Source: Paenibacillus timonensis (GTDB taxonomy: Bacteria; Bacillota; Bacilli; Paenibacillales; Paenibacillaceae). From it: a stretch of DNA of 43,767 nt. The notes beneath the pieces are model-generated. The model was not told where the DNA came from, searched no databases, and worked only from the letters and a program-made list of their open reading frames with translations. Shown here piece by piece: positions 40,922 to 43,767 of the stretch. Location: positions 1 through 43,767 of the forward strand of contig NZ_JAKSXN010000048.1 in the NCBI RefSeq assembly GCF_022427145.1, given 5' to 3'. The position numbers were made by a program, and so were the translations under genes. The stretch's first letter is position 1. Each line of letters starts with the position of its first letter.

Positions 40922-42115
40922 ATGGAGCTTCAAAAGGAAATGGGAAAACAAACGGACGGCTCGGCCGCAAAGTCGACGCTGTGGGGCAACTTGTTCGGCA
41001 AAATGGACGTGCGGGCCTACACGATGGTGGGGGCGCTGGTGTTGATTTGGGTACTGTTCGGCCTGCTCGACCCGACATTTTTGACGGCGCGGAACCTGTC
41101 CAACCTCTTTACGCAAATGTCCGTGACCTCGATTCTGGCGATCGGCATGGTGCTGGTCATCGTCGCGGGACACATCGACCTGTCGGTCGGTTCGATCGTC
41201 GGTTTGACCGGCGGGATTGCCGCGATCTTCAGCAATTGGCTGGAGCTGCCGGCGATTGTCGTCATTATCGGTACGCTGGCGGCCGGTGCTGTACTCGGCT
41301 TGCTGCAAGGCTGGCTGGTCGCTTATAAAATGATCCCCGCCTTTATCGTGACGCTGGGGGGCATGCTGGTATTCCGCGGCACGCTCATGGGCGTGACCGA
41401 ATCGATGACGATTCCGGTCTCCGACAAGGTGTTGGCGCTGCTGGGCAATGCGTATTTCGCCCAAGGGTTCGGCATTATCCTCGGCGTGTTAGCCATCGGC
41501 CTGATTGTCTGGAGCACGCTGCGCAAGCGCCGCTCCCGGCAGAAATACGGCTTCGAAGTGGCGCCGTTCGCCGTGGACGTGATCAAGATGGCCGCGCTCT
41601 CTCTGCTGGTCGTCGCCTTCGTGTTCGTCATGAATGCCTATAAGGGGATTCCTTTCCCTATCATTTTCGTCATCGCGCTGGCGGCCATTTTCTTCTTCCT
41701 GTCCACGAAAACGACTTTCGGCCGGCACATTTACGCGATCGGCGGCAACTTGGAAGCGGCCCGCCTGTCCGGCATCAACATCCGCCGCAAAACGATGAGC
41801 GTCTTCCTGCTCAGCGGCCTGCTCGCTTCGATCGCTTCGATCGTCCTGACGTCGCGCCTCGCCTCGGCGACGATCACCGCCGGGAACATGGCGGAAATGG
41901 ACGCCATCGCGGCCTGCGTCATCGGCGGAACGTCGCTGATGGGCGGCGCGGGTACGGTGCTGGGCGCCCTGATCGGCGCGCTTGTCATGACTTCGCTCGA
42001 CAACGGGATGTCGCTGATGGGGCTGGAGTCGTTCTGGCAATACGTGGTGAAAGGTTCGATCCTCGTCTTCGCCGTTTGGCTGGACATTTCGAATCGGCGC
42101 AAAGGGTTGAGATAA
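40922..42115 (+). CDS. xylH: Xylose ABC transporter permease
   Basis: 397 residues with 10-11 membrane helices of the BPD_transp_2 (RbsC/XylH) family. VAGHIDLSVGSIVGLTGG is the family signature, and GGNLEAARLSGINIRRKTM is the cytoplasmic coupling region that contacts XylG. The length (near 390) is that of XylH rather than the shorter RbsC. GGGAGGG precedes ATG 40922, and the gene starts two bases after xylG. It ends the xylFGH unit at a bidirectional terminator. Confidence 0.95.
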   Translation: MELQKEMGKQTDGSAAKSTLWGNLFGKMDVRAYTMVGALVLIWVLFGLLDPTFLTARNLSNLFTQMSVTSILAIGMVLVIVAGHIDLSVGSIVGLTGGIAAIFSNWLELPAIVVIIGTLAAGAVLGLLQGWLVAYKMIPAFIVTLGGMLVFRGTLMGVTESMTIPVSDKVLALLGNAYFAQGFGIILGVLAIGLIVWSTLRKRRSRQKYGFEVAPFAVDVIKMAALSLLVVAFVFVMNAYKGIPFPIIFVIALAAIFFFLSTKTTFGRHIYAIGGNLEAARLSGINIRRKTMSVFLLSGLLASIASIVLTSRLASATITAGNMAEMDAIAACVIGGTSLMGGAGTVLGALIGALVMTSLDNGMSLMGLESFWQYVVKGSILVFAVWLDISNRRKGLR

Positions 42116-42127
42116 GAAGAGTTTTCG

Positions 42128-42195
42128 AAAAAAACAGACGGCACTTCTTTGGAGACCGTTCCCAGTCGGGAGGATCTCCTCGGAAGTGCCGTTTC
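42128..42195. terminator. Bidirectional terminator between xylH and the NAGPA-domain gene
   Basis: ACGGCACTTC (42138-42147) pairs with GAAGTGCCGT (42183-42192). A-runs on the left give a T-run on the minus strand, and T-rich sequence follows on the right. The loop is long and partly structured. Confidence 0.8.
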
Positions 42196-42246
42196 GGTTT
42201 GCTGACGATCATTCGTTGGCTGTTGATTGGCGTATTTGTTTGCTTA

Positions 42247-43491
42247 TTAGTAGGTGACAACTAGCGCGTTGCTGATTTTGCGGCCCGGCTGAGTCAGGTA
42301 TTTGCCGTTATAGTAAAGGCCGCTGGAGGCACCGCCGTCGAGGTTCATCTCCTGGTACGCGCCAGCTTGCTTCATGATTTCCGCCAGCTGCGGGATCGTT
42401 GCGCCGCCGGAGGTCAGCAGGATCAGCTTATGGTCGCGCGTGAGCCCTAAGGCGCTGCGGGCACCGCCTCCGGTGAGAATCTTCGGATCCTTGAAGCCCT
42501 CCGCCTTGACGTCGACCGCAACTTTGCCATTCACTACGAGGCGCGGCCCGGCTTGAAGCGCGCCTTCCATCGTGCCTGCGGCAAACGCGTCGTTGAAGTC
42601 TGCGCCGGGAATCAAGCTTGCAAGCAGGTTGGAGTCATAGGTGAAAATAGCGCGCTTGTCGCCGGAAGCTTTCATCTTCAGCTCGCCGCCGCTGACGATG
42701 TAGCCGTAGGGAGCTTTGTACGCGTCATCCGTATAAGCGTTGAAGAACGTGCCGTTCACGGCGACGACGGCCTTATGGCGCTTTGCGAGACTGCTCAGCT
42801 CCTCGACCTTGCCGACCGTGTCCCCGGCCAGCGCAACCTTCAGGCGGACCTTCGGATCCATCAGCGAGATGGTGACCATCTGCACGGAAAAGGAGCGTCC
42901 GCCTGCTTTGAACGTCTTGCGCGCGCTGACGATCGCTTTCCCGACGCCGGCGCTGCTGGCCGCGCCGCGGTTTGCGTACGGCAGGGTCAAGCGGGCGTCG
43001 CCTTGGCCGAGGCGGACTGCGCCGGCGGATTTGTCCCATTCCGCCGGGAGCTGGAACGTCGCGCTGATGAACTGCAGCGGGACGTAGGCGGCGCCGGCTT
43101 CGTTAAACGGCGCATCGGCTAATGTGATCGGCTCGCCATTGACCTCGGCTTTGGCGGAGCCGACCCGCAAGATCGCGGCGGCGGTGTCGCCTTGCGCGAT
43201 CGTTAGCTGCTGCCGGGACGCATCCCACTGGACCTGGATGCCGTCCAGTCCGTTCAAGGCCCGGCCGGGCACGAAGGCATGTCCGCTGGCGGGATCCAGC
43301 AGGACGACGTTCTTGGCGGGCGCCGTGCCTGCGGCAGAGGCGGGGGTGGAGGCGGTGGGCCAGTTGCCGCCGGAGATCAGGCAAACGAGGGCGAGCCCCA
43401 AAGGGAGCAGGCGTTTCGCGAGGGTGCGAAGGGGCGTTCTAGTGCGATTACTGGTGCAGGTGCCTGTGCTAGTGGTTCTAGTTCGGTTCAT
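42247..43491 (-). CDS. Secreted phosphodiester glycosidase (NAGPA-domain) protein
   Basis: 414 residues. The signal peptide is Arg-rich with a hydrophobic core LLPLGLALVCLISGG. A Cu-amine-oxidase-N-terminal-like (copper amine oxidase N/stalk) domain spans about 60-170 (VVLLDPASGHAFVPGRAL, YVPLQFISATFQLP). The NAGPA domain (about 190-414) has VAVNGTFFNAY, LTGGGARSALGLTRDH and NLDGGASSGLYYNGK. Related domains cut phosphodiester-linked sugars or act on exopolysaccharide. The SD AAGGAG lies 11 bases before ATG 43491 (8 from an in-frame TTG 43494). The longer frame from 43635 uses repeat DNA and is unlikely. The gene converges with xylH. Confidence 0.87.
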   Translation of the reverse strand: MNRTRTTSTGTCTSNRTRTPLRTLAKRLLPLGLALVCLISGGNWPTASTPASAAGTAPAKNVVLLDPASGHAFVPGRALNGLDGIQVQWDASRQQLTIAQGDTAAAILRVGSAKAEVNGEPITLADAPFNEAGAAYVPLQFISATFQLPAEWDKSAGAVRLGQGDARLTLPYANRGAASSAGVGKAIVSARKTFKAGGRSFSVQMVTISLMDPKVRLKVALAGDTVGKVEELSSLAKRHKAVVAVNGTFFNAYTDDAYKAPYGYIVSGGELKMKASGDKRAIFTYDSNLLASLIPGADFNDAFAAGTMEGALQAGPRLVVNGKVAVDVKAEGFKDPKILTGGGARSALGLTRDHKLILLTSGGATIPQLAEIMKQAGAYQEMNLDGGASSGLYYNGKYLTQPGRKISNALVVTY

Positions 43492-43556
43492 CAAGATGGT
43501 TTCTCCTTTTATGTAGGGTAATGATGGTGGTTTCTTTATGTAATATCGGAAATATA

Positions 43557-43726
43557 TTCGATTTTTCATATACAAATTGGATCCAGCGACTAAAACTCCG
43601 CATTCTATTCGGTTTTTCATATAGATTTCGGGCAAACCTCTCGCTAGTGTGTAAATCTATATGAATTTTCATATACATTCCGCTAAAAAGGCCGGAAATG
43701 CCGAAATCTATTCGATTTTTCGCAAA
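43557..43726. repeat. Repeated TTCGATTTTTCATATA units at the right edge
   Basis: Four variants of ttcgatttttcatata occur at 43557-43572, 43608-43623, 43660-43675 (a self-complementary form, TATATGAATTTTCATATA) and 43711-43726. They are spaced about 51 bp apart. The 276-bp stretch upstream of the NAGPA gene has no convincing ORF; the short frames seen there (KNRI-like) are products of the repeats. It may be an array of regulatory or mobile intergenic repeats that continues past the window. Confidence 0.65.
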
Positions 43727-43767
43727 CATTTGGGGCAGGGGGAGTGGTGCAACATCCTCGCCCTAAT

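Noticed and set aside
43478..43729. Short ORFs with repeated KNRI-like residues at the right edge
   Set aside because: The repeated peptide comes from the DNA repeat itself, and the frames have no ribosome binding site.

Overview
The window looks like a chromosomal segment of a GC-rich, spore-forming Gram-positive bacterium of the Paenibacillaceae (Paenibacillus, Cohnella or a close relative). This rests on strong GGAGG-type ribosome binding sites, sigma-A promoters, a CIRCE element, CcpA-type cre sites, a KinB-like kinase, S-layer homology domains, a MocR/ddl pair and the LytS/YesN style of sugar regulation. The genus is inferred from gene content; no rRNA or tRNA gene is present.

Layout. 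1-1.6 kb is a repeat-rich margin holding an IS1595-like transposase ORF without recognisable catalytic residues, behind a promoter that carries LexA-like boxes. 1.6-5.1 kb (minus strand) has an XRE-methyltransferase fusion, a secreted GH5 cellulase with a cre site, and a YitT-type membrane protein. 5.3-9.7 kb (plus strand) has a KinB-like histidine kinase overlapping a membrane-anchored PstS-like binding protein, then htpG behind a perfect CIRCE operator. 9.8-16.3 kb is an alanine/D-alanine island: ddlR, ddl, ald, adeR and alr. 16.4-20.3 kb has an ArsR-type regulator divergent from a GH2 glycosidase. The C-terminal half of the regulator appears homologous to the C-terminal domain of the enzyme. 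20.4-25.7 kb has a hairpin cluster, an oleate hydratase gene broken by a 5-bp tandem duplication, its TetR-type neighbour, an aldo/keto reductase and a MATE exporter. 25.7-33.5 kb is a set of mostly single-gene units: SLH-PrcB surface protein, Cof-type phosphatase, CE7 esterase, an amidohydrolase remnant, a chemoreceptor, a CYTH protein, an SGNH hydrolase and a Gfo/Idh/MocA dehydrogenase. 33.9-42.1 kb is a complete xylose sensing and uptake locus: a XylFII-like anchored binding protein, a LytS-type kinase, a YesN-type regulator, then xylF, xylG and xylH, with cre sites in front of both units. 42.2-43.5 kb encodes a secreted phosphodiester glycosidase-domain protein, followed by a repeat-rich right edge.

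How the genes work together. Three themes recur. (1) Plant polysaccharide use: GH5 cellulase, GH2, CE7 esterase and xylose uptake, several with cre sites, implying CcpA control. (2) D-alanine supply for peptidoglycan and alanine catabolism: alr and ddl build D-Ala-D-Ala, ald degrades L-alanine, and two dedicated regulators sit beside them. (3) Envelope sensing, with two separate cases of a histidine kinase encoded next to and overlapping a membrane-anchored binding protein. Most convergent gene ends carry clear intrinsic terminators. The points most worth following up are the regulator/enzyme shared domain, the SOS-like promoter of the transposase-like ORF, the KinB-like kinase/PstS-like pair, the CIRCE-htpG arrangement and the oleate hydratase frameshift.
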